The notes: generated from the letters alone by a model not told the origin. Shown: positions 8,023-16,670, counted from the stretch's first letter. The stretch is DNA of 48,727 bases from CAYTSA01 sp964440345 (GCA_964440345.1 CAYTSA010000020.1:1-48727); one strand, 5' to 3'. Program-made: numbers and translations.

Positions 8023-9375
8023 ATGGACAAAGAAACCCGCAAAAAATATGTCAATCTCTGCGATCCGCAAGAACCGCTTGAGCACGATGACGACCGCCTG
8101 GTCGATATCGATGCAGCCGCAGATGAAACACAATACCCCAGGGGTGAAGACTGGTCCGCACGGCTTTCAGAAGAATTTGAATTCGCTGCTGATAAAAAAC
8201 ACGTGTTCAAGCTTTTCACCGGCCTGCCCGGATCTGGAAAAACCACGGAATTGAACACGCTCATGGAAGTTCTTTCTGACAAGGACGGCGCCAATCTTTT
8301 TCCCGTGTACATTGACGCATTCGACGTCCTGGATTTGTCCCAGCACCTTTCCGTAAGCTCCTTACTTGCCTACATATTGTTCTACACCCAGGTAGCCATA
8401 AGCATTGAGAAAGGGGAACAAGAAAATGAAGCGCGGGAAAAGGCGTATAACAGTAAAGACGGATTTCTGCAGCGCGCCTGGGATTGGCTCGTTAAGACGG
8501 AAGTAAAAGTTGATTCTTTGACCATTTTGTCAGGGCCGCGTTTTCTCCTGGAAACAAAATATTCAAACGAAGATGAAAAACGCATCCGGTCTTTCATAGA
8601 ATCAAACATATCCGAGTTTAAGCGCATGGCTGACGCCAAGATGCTCGACCTCCAGGCAGAGGTGCGAAATATGGGCAAAAATGGTTTGCTCGTCATATTT
8701 GATTCCCTGGAAGAACTGCAAGGAACGCCACAGTCCTCGTCAGACGTTTTGGGAAGCGCCGAGCAGATATTCGGTTATGGCGCGCCCTATGTGCGTTTGC
8801 CGGCCCATATGATCTACACAGTTCCAGCAGCCATGATGGCCCGCAAAAACAGCGAGGTAGAATTCATGCCCATGATCAAATTGCGCGACGAGGACGGCAA
8901 CGAATTTGAGCCTGGCATTGCCGCGGCCAGGAAAATTATCGCTAAGCGTGTGCCCGACACTGTTTTGCAAATGGCGTTTGGCAACGACTATGAGCGTCAA
9001 GTGCGCAGGCTGATTTGCTGGACAGGCGGGTACCCAAGAGAAATTATTCGTATGATGCGGGAAGTATTCTTACAACGCCACTTTCCTGTCACTGAATACG
9101 GCGTGGTTAAAATTCGAAACATTATCTGGGACCAATACAAAAACATTATCCAGGAAAAACAGCATGAATGGCTGGCCCAGGTAGCCTGTCTTCACACACT
9201 GGCTTTGCGTGACGACAGCAGCATCAGGATTGCGGAACAGATGTTCAAGAATAACGCTGTGCTCTATTATATCAATCAGCACAGTTGGTATGACGTCCAT
9301 CCTGCAGTGCGGGATATCCCCGGTGTCGCCAAACGAATAGAACAAATCAGAGGAAATGGGACGTCCTGTGCGTAA
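8023..9375 (+). CDS. P-loop NTPase (STAND/AAA-like), first gene of an accessory pair
   Basis: A 450-residue ATPase. Walker A GLPGSGKTT lies at 67-75, a Walker B-like strand LLVIFDSLEEL near 222-232, and a sensor-like WTGGYPREIIRMMREV segment around 338-352. An acidic N-terminal segment precedes the core, and a helical C-terminus follows. No membrane segment or nuclease motif is visible. The gene is richer in A and T than its neighbours, which suggests acquisition by transfer. The TPR gene begins 11 bp downstream, so they are one operon. ATPase-plus-TPR pairs are common in bacterial conflict and signalling systems. That role here is inference only. Confidence 0.8.
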   Translation: MDKETRKKYVNLCDPQEPLEHDDDRLVDIDAAADETQYPRGEDWSARLSEEFEFAADKKHVFKLFTGLPGSGKTTELNTLMEVLSDKDGANLFPVYIDAFDVLDLSQHLSVSSLLAYILFYTQVAISIEKGEQENEAREKAYNSKDGFLQRAWDWLVKTEVKVDSLTILSGPRFLLETKYSNEDEKRIRSFIESNISEFKRMADAKMLDLQAEVRNMGKNGLLVIFDSLEELQGTPQSSSDVLGSAEQIFGYGAPYVRLPAHMIYTVPAAMMARKNSEVEFMPMIKLRDEDGNEFEPGIAAARKIIAKRVPDTVLQMAFGNDYERQVRRLICWTGGYPREIIRMMREVFLQRHFPVTEYGVVKIRNIIWDQYKNIIQEKQHEWLAQVACLHTLALRDDSSIRIAEQMFKNNAVLYYINQHSWYDVHPAVRDIPGVAKRIEQIRGNGTSCA

Positions 9376-9386
9376 GGGAGCCGCAT

Positions 9387-10922
9387 GTGAACAACAACTT
9401 TATTGAAGACTATTCACACCTTCTGCACAACAATGAGGATTTTCAACGCATAGCCTCGGCCCTAGCCCTTTCCCAGGGATTCCAGTTCACCCCCCTGGTC
9501 TGCCAGACCCCCCGCACCCTCAAGGCCGCGCTGCCCGTACTCATCAACGCCGCCTCTGCCGAAAGGGAGCAGGAGATGTCCTTGCACTTGATAGACCCGT
9601 ACGCCGGCTCCGACCTGCGCACAGAGGCAGGATACGCCTTGCTGCGGGACAAGGGCGTGGACCGGTTGCTGGCCCCGGAGCGGCGAGAGGAAAGCCCGGA
9701 CACGGTCTATGTGCTGGACGCCACCCGCGCCCTTGGCCGGGACCGGGAGAGCTGGCTCCAAGTCTTCCAGTATATGAACCTGATGCGCAACGACATCAGC
9801 CGCACCTTGCCCGGCCCCTTGATCCTGGCCTTACGCAAGGAGCTGCTGGCGGACTTTGCCAATACCGCCGGAGACTTCTGGTCCATCAGAACCACGGTGG
9901 CCGAGGTTCCGGAGATACCGCAAGAAAAACAAAAGGCTGAGAGCTGGAAAGGCTCTGGAGAGCTTATCCAGCTTCAAGGATATGGCAACCTTTCAGCCAG
10001 ACCAACTATTGTTGCCCCAGAACACAGAGAGCTCCACAAAAAAATCGAAGACGCCCGCCAGCGAGTCCGCGACACTCCGGACAGTGTGTCCGCGGTGCTG
10101 GCCCTGGCCACCCGGCTGGACCAGCTCGGAGCGCTGGAGCGCGAGCATGGACAGCTGAAGGAAGCAAAAAAAGCATATCAGGAAACGGTGGATGTGCTGG
10201 AACAACAAGTTGAAAAGCGGCCGGATAATGATCAGGTGGTGGGCGAGTCTCGTTATCACCTTCTCAGGCTGGGCGACGTGTTCTTTGCCCTGGGAGAGCT
10301 CGAAAATGCAGACAAGCGCTTTACCGCCGCCTTGCAGAGAGACCGCGACAGATTGTCCCGAGCCCCTGGCAATCCCGTACTACTGCGCGACCTCTCAGTC
10401 AGCCTGGACCAAGTAGGCGACGTCCACCAAGCCCGCGGCGATCTGGAGCGGGCCCTGGAGGCCTCTACGGAAAGTCTGGACATTCGGCGTACGCTCCACG
10501 CGCGCGACCCGGACAACCCGAACGTGCTGCGCGACCTCTCAGTCAGCCTGGACCAAGTAGGCGACGTCCACCAAGCCTGCGGCGATCTGGAGCGGGCCCT
10601 GGAGGCCTATACGGAAAGTCTGGACATAGCGCGTACGCTCCACGCGCGCGACCCGGACAGCGCCCAGGGGCTTGCTGACATGGGGGTGTCGTTGGCCAGA
10701 AGCGGAATGGTCGCCGAGCAAGGAAACGAAAGCTCCGCCGCCCTCCCCTACTTCCACGAAGCCCTTGACTATTTTACCAAGGCCGCCGCAAAAGCCCCGG
10801 ATGTGGCTGCATACCAGCAATACATTCACGCATGCCGCCCCATCATCGAGCAGTTGCAGCAGGCCAGCGGCGACGGCTCTACCCCGCAAACGCCGCCCTC
10901 AGACGCTCCTCCCGCCGGTTAA
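9387..10922 (+). CDS. Tetratricopeptide-repeat protein paired with the NTPase
   Basis: A 511-residue protein starting at a GTG (9387) behind AAGGGAGCCGC. Residues 1-175 form an N-terminal alpha/beta domain ending in a segment with RTLPGPLILALRKEL and GDFWSIRT. This resembles the region that precedes TPRs in STAND and effector-associated proteins, where a similar PGPLVLW...DLWS pattern occurs. From about 215 onward there are TPRs. Two 48-residue units with the core LRDLSVSLDQVGDVHQA are almost identical in DNA (10383-10526 and 10527-10670). The Pro-rich tail is short. It probably acts as the recognition or scaffold partner of the ATPase. No catalytic effector domain is seen in either protein. 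Confidence 0.8.
   Translation: MNNNFIEDYSHLLHNNEDFQRIASALALSQGFQFTPLVCQTPRTLKAALPVLINAASAEREQEMSLHLIDPYAGSDLRTEAGYALLRDKGVDRLLAPERREESPDTVYVLDATRALGRDRESWLQVFQYMNLMRNDISRTLPGPLILALRKELLADFANTAGDFWSIRTTVAEVPEIPQEKQKAESWKGSGELIQLQGYGNLSARPTIVAPEHRELHKKIEDARQRVRDTPDSVSAVLALATRLDQLGALEREHGQLKEAKKAYQETVDVLEQQVEKRPDNDQVVGESRYHLLRLGDVFFALGELENADKRFTAALQRDRDRLSRAPGNPVLLRDLSVSLDQVGDVHQARGDLERALEASTESLDIRRTLHARDPDNPNVLRDLSVSLDQVGDVHQACGDLERALEAYTESLDIARTLHARDPDSAQGLADMGVSLARSGMVAEQGNESSAALPYFHEALDYFTKAAAKAPDVAAYQQYIHACRPIIEQLQQASGDGSTPQTPPSDAPPAG
10383..10670 (+). repeat. Two tandem 144-bp repeats encoding TPR units
   Basis: Unit 1 (10383-10526) and unit 2 (10527-10670) are nearly identical except for a handful of substitutions and a divergent last dozen bases. 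Each encodes 48 residues, longer than the canonical 34-residue TPR. The low divergence points to recent duplication and to a likely site of copy-number change. Confidence 0.85.
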
Positions 10923-11098
10923 CTCGCTTTCCCCCCGCTTTTCTTCACAATCTGTATTGACACACTGCTTTTTTTCATCCATCACCATATTGTCATATTC
11001 CTGAAATAGGGCTGCCACAGATATCCTGCACAAGTTATCCTCAATGTTCTTGCAAGGCGTACTGTGTTGCCAATCTCAACCACTCGAGGTTTTCATTT

Positions 11099-11446
11099 AT
11101 GAATGCTACCGACATCCAGTCCCTCAAGGAAATGCTGCTCGGCATGCTGGCGGAAATCGAAGGCAAAAGCGCCCAAGGCGCCGCTACACTGTTTGAAGGC
11201 GTTGAATCCTGCGCCGACCCCAACGACCGGGCCACTCAAGAGGCCGACCTGAACTTCACCCTGCTCATGCAGGAGCGCGACCTGACCACCGCCCGCGCCA
11301 TCCGTGAAGCCCTGGACCGCATCGACAACGGCGAGTACGGCTACTGCGACGAATGCGGCGAGGACATAGCCGTGGCCCGGCTGCGCGCCCTGCCCATGAC
11401 CCGCATGTGCGTGAGCTGCCAGTCCAAGCTGGAAGCCGTGGCCTAA
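11099..11446 (+). CDS. DksA/TraR-family zinc-finger regulator
   Basis: A 115-residue protein with an N-terminal coiled coil and a four-cysteine zinc finger, Cys83 and Cys86 (CDECG) with Cys104 and Cys107 (CVSC). DksA-type proteins enter the RNA polymerase secondary channel and, with ppGpp, retune promoters. This one is shorter than E. coli DksA (151 residues) and more like the short DksA/TraR proteins common in delta-proteobacteria. A nearby GAGG sits 9 bases before the ATG. It is monocistronic, followed by 700 bp of noncoding DNA. Confidence 0.9.
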   Translation: MNATDIQSLKEMLLGMLAEIEGKSAQGAATLFEGVESCADPNDRATQEADLNFTLLMQERDLTTARAIREALDRIDNGEYGYCDECGEDIAVARLRALPMTRMCVSCQSKLEAVA

Positions 11447-11808
11447 CACGAGCAGCATCGAATCCGGCGCTGCCCCGCTGGCCCAGCTGGCCCAGGCTGC
11501 GGGTTTGTTTTCTGCTCCGGCTTCGTTTCTGTCCGGCTGCAATGCGTTACTGCTAGCGCGCGGCCGGGCCATATGACGCGCAGCCTGCAACAGACTGTGC
11601 TTTGTGCGTTGCCAACGCACTCCCTCGCCGTCCCTCCTTTTTTTCCTTCTGGCGGCGATACAGATTCCCTTGCCCCGTTGACTCCTGCGTCACGAAGGGC
11701 AGCGCTTTTGTGCCCCCTGCACACAGTCTTCGCAAGCCCCCAAAAGATAAGATTTTTTCTAGACACTTGGCGTAATCGCGACCGCCAGGCGGGCAACTAT
11801 CTGTAATA

Positions 11809-11821
11809 AATGAAAATCATT
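11809..11821. promoter_or_regulatory. Fur-box-like dyad without an adjacent gene
   Basis: AATGAAAATCATT differs by one base from the AATGATAATCATT core of the Fur consensus. No gene start lies within several hundred bases on either strand, so the site may be a relic or a chance match. Confidence 0.25.
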
Positions 11822-11828
11822 GACTATC

Positions 11829-11890
11829 GCACTTTCGCGTTCAGGCAACGCTCGCTTCTGAAACAATTTCCAATTGTTTCAGGAAAATGC
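11829..11890 (+). repeat. Dispersed 63-bp hairpin element, copy 1
   Basis: Family consensus reads roughly GCGCATTTTCGCGTTGAGGC, then AACGCTCGCTC, then the hairpin CTGAAACAATgtacAATTGTTTCAG and GGAAAATGC. In this copy the hairpin arms CTGAAACAATT (11858-11868) and AATTGTTTCAG (11872-11882) are perfect. Other copies lie at 17317, 29680 and 32284. Confidence 0.8.
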
Positions 11891-12071
11891 ATATTTCTGA
11901 GAGCACAACATGGGGAACATTGTGTTGCTCGAAGTTATAAGAACGGCCCCAGCCACGCTCTGCGCGGATGAGGCCAGGCTGCGAAGCAGCCGGAGCAGGA
12001 TGTTCACAACATACTGCTCCACGTAATAAGAGCATCTACACATTTTCAATGGTAACATGCACTAACATGCT

Positions 12072-12104
12072 CTAAAACAAAAGTCCCCGCCATGGCGGGG
12101 ACTT
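12072..12104 (-). terminator. Intrinsic terminator of the dnaX-ybaB-recR-por operon
   Basis: An 11-bp perfect stem AAGTCCCCGCC/GGCGGGGACTT (12081-12091 with 12094-12104). On the minus strand it is followed by the T-rich tract TTTTGTTTTAGA. It lies 44 bp beyond the stop codon of the gene at 12148. Confidence 0.85.
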
Positions 12105-12147
12105 GCAATGCAGAAACAATACTGCAACGGACGGGAGCCGAGCCGGG

Positions 12148-12693
12148 TTACGCCACTTCGGTCTCGTCGTAAGCCCGTTGCAGCGCCTTGTAGTTTTTCG
12201 GTCCCAGCTTGGAGCCAAAGCGGTCCATGATCACTTCTTCCATATCTGCAGGCTCCAGCAAGCCGGATGTTTTGAGCAGCGCTCCCAGCATGGTGGTGTT
12301 CGTGATGGGCACGCCCAGTTCCTCCCGGGCCACAGTGTCGGCGTCCACCCGGGCGGCCTTGGGCCAGTTGTACTTGTTTTTCAGTTCACTGGCGGAGACT
12401 GTGGAGTTGGCGACAATAGCGCCGCCGTCACGCAGCCCCTCAGAAACGTTAACGATGTCCAGCAGGGTCGGGTCCAGCACCATGACCAAGTTGGGCTCGT
12501 AAATTTTTTCGCGGATGCGGATGCGGGAATCATCCACCCGGATGAAAGCCACCACCGGAGCGCCGCGGCGTTCTGGCCCAAAGCTTGGGAAAGCCTGTGC
12601 GTAGCTGCCTTTGGCTATGGCCGCGCGGGCTACAAGTTCCGCCGAGGTCACGCCGCCCTGGCCGCCTCTGCCGTGCAATCTGATTTCCAGCAT
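12148..12693 (-). CDS. 2-oxoacid:ferredoxin oxidoreductase gamma subunit (orphan)
   Basis: A 181-residue protein of the pyruvate/ketoisovalerate ferredoxin oxidoreductase gamma family. The family opening GRGGQGGVTSAELVARAA and the FGPERRGAPV segment are both present. These subunits join alpha, beta and delta chains to decarboxylate 2-oxoacids and reduce ferredoxin. No other subunit is encoded in the window. The gene is instead the last of the dnaX-ybaB-recR group, 26 bp after recR. The start at 12693 follows AAAGGGGGTTCTCC. Substrate (pyruvate, branched-chain or 2-oxoglutarate) cannot be assigned from this chain alone. Confidence 0.88.
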   Translation of the reverse strand: MLEIRLHGRGGQGGVTSAELVARAAIAKGSYAQAFPSFGPERRGAPVVAFIRVDDSRIRIREKIYEPNLVMVLDPTLLDIVNVSEGLRDGGAIVANSTVSASELKNKYNWPKAARVDADTVAREELGVPITNTTMLGALLKTSGLLEPADMEEVIMDRFGSKLGPKNYKALQRAYDETEVA

Positions 12694-12719
12694 GGAGAAC
12701 CCCCTTTACGGTATGTTCG

Positions 12720-13325
12720 CTAGAGTTCCTGTCGATACGCCAGAGACTGGCGCAGAGTTTCCTTATCCATATACTTTACTTCCGCCCCAAGGGGAATACC
12801 CTGGGCCAGGCGAGTAAGCCTGATATGCGAAAAATCTGAATCCACCAGATTGCGGATGTACGACGCTGTGTTTTCCGCCTCCAGCGTGGAGCCCAGGGCA
12901 ACAATAAGCTCTTTGACCTGGCCCTGCTGTAGCCGGCGCCGTAGCGAGCCCATGTCCAGCCCGGTGGACTCCACCCCGTCCAGAGGCGCCAGCAGGCCCC
13001 CCAGAATGAGGTACTTCCCGGTATAGAACCCGCCCTGTTCCAGGGCCAGCAGGCTGTCCCACTCGGCCACCACGCACAGTTGCTCTGGGTCGCGGTTGGG
13101 GTCTGCGCACACGGGGCAGGGGTCCTTGTCCGCAAGGCCGTTGCACTGCGAACAGATGGTCAGCTTATCCCGCAGCTCCAGCACGGATTGGCCCAGCTCC
13201 CGGGCCCGGTTCTCCGGCCATTTGAGCATGGTCAGGGCCATACGCAAGGCGGATTTTGGGCCAAGGCCCGGCAGCTGCGACAGCTGCTCCACCAGGTTGG
13301 CCAACGGTTGCGGCAAATCCTGCAT
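12720..13325 (-). CDS. recR: Recombination mediator protein RecR
   Basis: Binds DNA with RecF/RecO and helps load RecA at gaps. The 201-residue protein has an N-terminal helix-hairpin-helix (LPGLGPKSALRMAL, 18-31), a four-cysteine zinc finger (Cys58, Cys61, Cys70, Cys73), and a Toprim domain starting near LCVVAEWDSLLALE. These are the family hallmarks. It sits 9 bp after ybaB in the conserved dnaX-ybaB-recR order. Confidence 0.96.
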   Translation of the reverse strand: MQDLPQPLANLVEQLSQLPGLGPKSALRMALTMLKWPENRARELGQSVLELRDKLTICSQCNGLADKDPCPVCADPNRDPEQLCVVAEWDSLLALEQGGFYTGKYLILGGLLAPLDGVESTGLDMGSLRRRLQQGQVKELIVALGSTLEAENTASYIRNLVDSDFSHIRLTRLAQGIPLGAEVKYMDKETLRQSLAYRQEL

Positions 13326-13334
13326 CGCCCCGCC

Positions 13335-13655
13335 CTAGAACATGCCCGGCATGCCCGGGATTTTCATGCCGCCGGTGACGCCTTCCATCTCGGACTCCAT
13401 CATCTCGCGGGACATTTTCAACGATTCGTTCACTGCGGCCAGCACCAGGTCTTCCAGCATGGGAACATCCTGGGGGTCCACTGCCGTGGAATCGATTTTG
13501 ATGGAGCGAATTTCCTGTGCGCCAGTGCAGGTTACGGTGACCATGCCGCCGCCGCTGCTGGCTTCCACGGTTTTTTCTTTCAACTCTTCCTGCATCTTAG
13601 TCATTTTTTTCTGCATCATCTGCGCCTGGCGCATCAAATCGTTCATGCCTCGCAC
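13335..13655 (-). CDS. YbaB/EbfC nucleoid-associated protein
   Basis: A 106-residue YbaB/EbfC DNA-binding protein that forms dimers with protruding helices. The N-terminus is rich in Met and Gln (MRQAQMMQKKMTKMQEEL), typical of the family. The start is a GTG at 13655, with AGGAGG five bases upstream. The internal ATG at 13646 is too far from that site. It lies between dnaX and recR, the order found in many bacteria. Confidence 0.93.
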   Translation of the reverse strand: MRGMNDLMRQAQMMQKKMTKMQEELKEKTVEASSGGGMVTVTCTGAQEIRSIKIDSTAVDPQDVPMLEDLVLAAVNESLKMSREMMESEMEGVTGGMKIPGMPGMF

Positions 13656-13696
13656 GGTATCCTCCTGCAGCGCCGGGTAAGGCGCTCTTCATTCCT

Positions 13697-15499
13697 TCAT
13701 TCATGGCTCGCGGCTTCGCCGCGAGCCTGTCCGTAGTCCAGTATGGCCCCTTTCAGGGTTTTCATAACCGATTGCACGGCCTCGCGCTGTTCCAGCTCCT
13801 GGCGCAGGTTCTGCGCGGGCGCAGCCGGTCCAGCCTCTCCTTTTTCCGGGGCCAGTTGCGTATCCGGCCCAAAATAGGCCCGGGCCAGACGCTTCGCCAT
13901 GGCCAGCATATCCTGTTTGCACACTCTTTTATACACAAAATCATTAGGACAGCGGATGATCAAGGTCTTGTCCGCATACTCGCCGCTCAGCTGCTGCAGC
14001 AAGGCGGCGAACTGCTGTTCCTGCTTTGCCTGTTTACAATAGGCGGTAAATCCTTGCCAGTCCAGGGAACGGCCAGGCGGGGGCGCAGAAAGCTGGCCTG
14101 CAGGCTGTACGGGCGCGGGAGCCTGCTGCTGCGCCGACGGGGAAGCCGGAGGAGCCGCGGGGAGAGGTCCGGCCGGCGCTTGAGCTTGCCCTGAGGGCGG
14201 CGTTGCGGGCGGAACAGTTTGTTGCGCCGGCGCAGGCTGAAAAGGAGCAGATTGCTGCGGAGGACCAAATCTCCGGGGCGGCGGACCGCTCGTTGACGGA
14301 CCGTACTGTTGCCCGCCATGCCCGGCTGCAGGCGGGGCCGGTGCTCCGCCTGCCTGGCCGCCGGCAGGCTGGCCAAGCTTTTCGGTTGGCAGCAGCCGGG
14401 GCAGATAGGCCAGGTTAAGCAGCAACAGCTCCAGAGCCATGGCCGGCTCCAGGCTGGTGAGCACGCGGCGCTGGCCCTCCAGTGTCATCTGCCAGGCGGC
14501 GTGAATGTGCGAAAGCGTCAGCTTCTGCGACCACTCCAGCCACTGCCGGGCCTCGGCTTCGTCCATTTCCAGCGAAGTTTCCAAGGCCGCCAGGCCCTGC
14601 TCCCCGGCCTGGTTCAGCAAAAAGAGCGTCCTCCAGATAGTGGTCAGCTCCCGCAGGAAAAAACCCAGGTCCAGCCCCTGGTCCAGCACCTGGCGCACCA
14701 GTTCTGTCACGGCCAGGGGGTCGGCCTCGCGAATGGCCTCCATGAGGTTGAAAAATATGTCCTGCCCGGCCAGACCGAGCACGCTGCGCACGTCCGCTTC
14801 GGCCAAACTCTCCCCGCCCAAGGCCAAGGACTGGCCCAGCAAGGACATGGCGTCGCGCACGCTGCCTGCGCCGCGCCGTGCGATGAGCCGCACCGCTCCC
14901 GGTTCATAGCCCACGCCTTCTGCGTCCAGAATCTTTTGCAAATGCGCTTCCAGCCCGGCCAGGGGCAAACGCTTGAAAATATAGTGCTGGCAGCGGCTGA
15001 TAATGGTTGCCGGAAATTTGTGCGGCTCGGTGGTGGCCATAATAAAGGTCACCCGGCCGGGCGGCTCCTCCAGGGTCTTGAGCAACGCGTTGAAGGCCTC
15101 CCGAGTGAGCATGTGCGCTTCGTCAATGATGAACACCTTATAGCGGCACTGCATGGGCGCGTACCCGATGTCCTCCTTCAGCCGCTTGGCGTCGTCTATG
15201 CCCCGGTTAGAGGCGCCGTCAATTTCCACCACGTCCACAGCCGTGCCCGCGGTAATCTGCCGGCAGTGGGAGCATTCGTTGCACGGCTCGGCAGCCGGGC
15301 CGTTCAAGCAGTTCACAGCCTTGGCCATAATGCGGGCGATGGTGGTCTTGCCCACTCCCCGGGTGCCGGAAAACAAATACGCCGGGGCAATGCGGTCTTC
15401 CGCCGCAGCCCGGGAGAGAATGGAGCGGATGGTTTCCTGCCCGGCCACGTCGGCAAAACGCTGGGGCCTGTGCTTTGCAGTCAGGGAGCTTTGCGCCAT
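13697..15499 (-). CDS. dnaX: DNA polymerase III subunit gamma/tau
   Basis: Clamp-loader ATPase and organiser of the replisome. The 600-residue protein has Walker A GTRGVGKTT at 45-53, a zinc module with Cys64, Cys73, Cys76 and Cys79, DEAH at 126-129, and the SRCQHY sensor region. A Pro/Ala/Gln-rich linker (about 375-485) then leads to a C-terminal domain typical of tau. I place the start at the ATG at 15499. A GTG three codons earlier (15508) is possible, and neither has a strong Shine-Dalgarno. The last codons contain a GGCTCGCGG/CCGCGAGCC hairpin (13705-13727). No programmed frameshift signal was recognised. Confidence 0.95.
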   Translation of the reverse strand: MAQSSLTAKHRPQRFADVAGQETIRSILSRAAAEDRIAPAYLFSGTRGVGKTTIARIMAKAVNCLNGPAAEPCNECSHCRQITAGTAVDVVEIDGASNRGIDDAKRLKEDIGYAPMQCRYKVFIIDEAHMLTREAFNALLKTLEEPPGRVTFIMATTEPHKFPATIISRCQHYIFKRLPLAGLEAHLQKILDAEGVGYEPGAVRLIARRGAGSVRDAMSLLGQSLALGGESLAEADVRSVLGLAGQDIFFNLMEAIREADPLAVTELVRQVLDQGLDLGFFLRELTTIWRTLFLLNQAGEQGLAALETSLEMDEAEARQWLEWSQKLTLSHIHAAWQMTLEGQRRVLTSLEPAMALELLLLNLAYLPRLLPTEKLGQPAGGQAGGAPAPPAAGHGGQQYGPSTSGPPPRRFGPPQQSAPFQPAPAQQTVPPATPPSGQAQAPAGPLPAAPPASPSAQQQAPAPVQPAGQLSAPPPGRSLDWQGFTAYCKQAKQEQQFAALLQQLSGEYADKTLIIRCPNDFVYKRVCKQDMLAMAKRLARAYFGPDTQLAPEKGEAGPAAPAQNLRQELEQREAVQSVMKTLKGAILDYGQARGEAASHE

Positions 15500-15510
15500 G
15501 TAGTACACCC

Positions 15511-15548
15511 AAAAAGCCGGCCCGCTCCGGCTGTCCGGAACGGGCCGG
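15511..15548 (-). terminator. Intrinsic terminator of ilvE
   Basis: Stem 15517-15530 pairs with 15535-15548 (CCGGCCCG and CGGGCCGG outer arms, TCCGG/CCGGA inner arms, one mismatch). On the minus strand it is followed by CTTTTT. It separates ilvE from dnaX. Confidence 0.8.
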
Positions 15549-15553
15549 GGAAG

Positions 15554-16477
15554 TTACACAGTATAGGTATGCAGCCACTTGGCGTAGGTCTTGTTCTCGC
15601 CGGTGACTATCTTGAAGTATTCGCTTTGCAGATGTTTGGTAATGGGGCCGGCCTTGCCTTCGCCGATGGTTCGCAGGTCCACTTCGCGCACAGGCGTCAC
15701 CTCGGCCGCAGTGCCGCAGAAAAAGACTTCGTCCGATACGTAGACTTCGTCGCGGGTGAATTGCTGCTCCACCACTTCGTAGCCCAGGTCCCGGGCCAGG
15801 GTGATGAGCGACTGGCGGGTGAAGCCTTCCAGTATGGACGTCAGGGGCGTGGTCTTGATGACGCCGTCGCGGACGATGAAGACGTTTTCACCTGTAGCTT
15901 CAGAGACATAGCCGTTCACGTCCAGCATCAGGGCCTCGTTGTAGCCGTCAGACACGGCTTCCATCTTGGCCAGCACGGAGTTGACGTAGTTGCCGGAGCA
16001 CTTGGCCTTGGTCATCATTACGTTGACGTGGTGCCGGTTGAAAGAGCCGGTCTTGACCCGGATGCCTTTTTCCAAAGCTTCTTCGCCCAGGTAAGCGCCC
16101 CAGGGCCAGGTGACGACGACAGTGTGGATGGGGTTGTCGCCAGGGTGTACGCCCATGGCGCCTGCGCCTACAAAGGAGATGGGCCGGATGTAGCCGGAGT
16201 CCATCTTGTTCGCCTGCAGGGTTTCCACGCAGGCGGCGACGATATCTTCCTGGCTGCGCCCAATGTTCATGCGTAAAATTTTGGCGGTGTCGAACAGCCT
16301 TTTAATGTGGTCTTCAAGCCGGAATACAGCCGACGAGCCGTCTACGCACTTGTAGGACCGTATGCCCTCAAAAGCGGCGACGCCGTAGTGGAGGGTGTGT
16401 GTGAGCACATGAACGTTGGCCTCGTCCCAGGGAACGAGTTTGCCGTCGAACCAGATGGAGTCCATTTTCTGCACCAT
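15554..16477 (-). CDS. ilvE: Branched-chain amino acid aminotransferase IlvE
   Basis: PLP enzyme of fold type IV that makes or degrades Leu, Ile and Val by transamination with glutamate. The 307-residue product has the family N-terminus IWFDGKLVPWDEA, the THTLHYG segment, and the PLP lysine in TKAKCSGNY (Lys159). It also has the EATGENVFIV and TSILEGFTRQSL segments of bacterial BCAT. The gene has its own terminator. The 190 bp upstream contain no clear attenuator. Confidence 0.95.
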   Translation of the reverse strand: MVQKMDSIWFDGKLVPWDEANVHVLTHTLHYGVAAFEGIRSYKCVDGSSAVFRLEDHIKRLFDTAKILRMNIGRSQEDIVAACVETLQANKMDSGYIRPISFVGAGAMGVHPGDNPIHTVVVTWPWGAYLGEEALEKGIRVKTGSFNRHHVNVMMTKAKCSGNYVNSVLAKMEAVSDGYNEALMLDVNGYVSEATGENVFIVRDGVIKTTPLTSILEGFTRQSLITLARDLGYEVVEQQFTRDEVYVSDEVFFCGTAAEVTPVREVDLRTIGEGKAGPITKHLQSEYFKIVTGENKTYAKWLHTYTV

Positions 16478-16605
16478 GGCCAGACCTCGATAGCGTAAAA
16501 GGGATTAATGAGCCGCCGGGCAATCGCCCGGGTCCATTGCCGGTGGATTGGTCAGGCTAAAGAATTCCTGCCAGGGGGTCAACTATGTTCCTTAATGCGC
16601 AAGAG

Positions 16606-16642
16606 GACGGCTCGGGCGGCGGGGTTGTCCGCCCGGGCCGTC
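16606..16642 (-). terminator. GC-rich hairpin downstream of the orange-protein-like cluster
   Basis: A 14-bp stem (16606-16619 with 16629-16642) with a single G-T type mismatch lies 29 bp beyond the last gene of the cluster. There is no T tract on the minus strand, so it is only a probable transcript end or 3' stabiliser. Confidence 0.45.
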
Positions 16643-16670
16643 AAGGGAGGAGAAGCAGAACGTCAAACTC

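Larger units (their letters stand above)
11447..12147. other. 700-bp intergenic region with repeat, Fur-like site and terminator
   Basis: No open frame here has a convincing start or protein-like composition. Identifiable elements are a Fur-box-like dyad AATGAAAATCATT (11809-11821), one copy of the 63-bp dispersed hairpin element (11829-11890), and an intrinsic terminator for the minus-strand gene at 12148 (12072-12104). Confidence 0.6.

Noticed and set aside
10383..10670. CRISPR-like repeat
   Set aside because: The two 144-bp units are adjacent without spacers, are in frame, and encode TPR protein. No CRISPR array or cas gene was found in the window.
11443..11796. Minus-strand open frames after the DksA-like gene
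   Set aside because: The predicted products are basic and low-complexity, lack a ribosome binding site, and match no family pattern.
14309..16276. 655-codon open frame on the plus strand across dnaX and ilvE
   Set aside because: It is antisense to two clear genes and arises from their codon bias. The protein is rich in His, Gln and Gly without family pattern, and it has no ribosome binding site.
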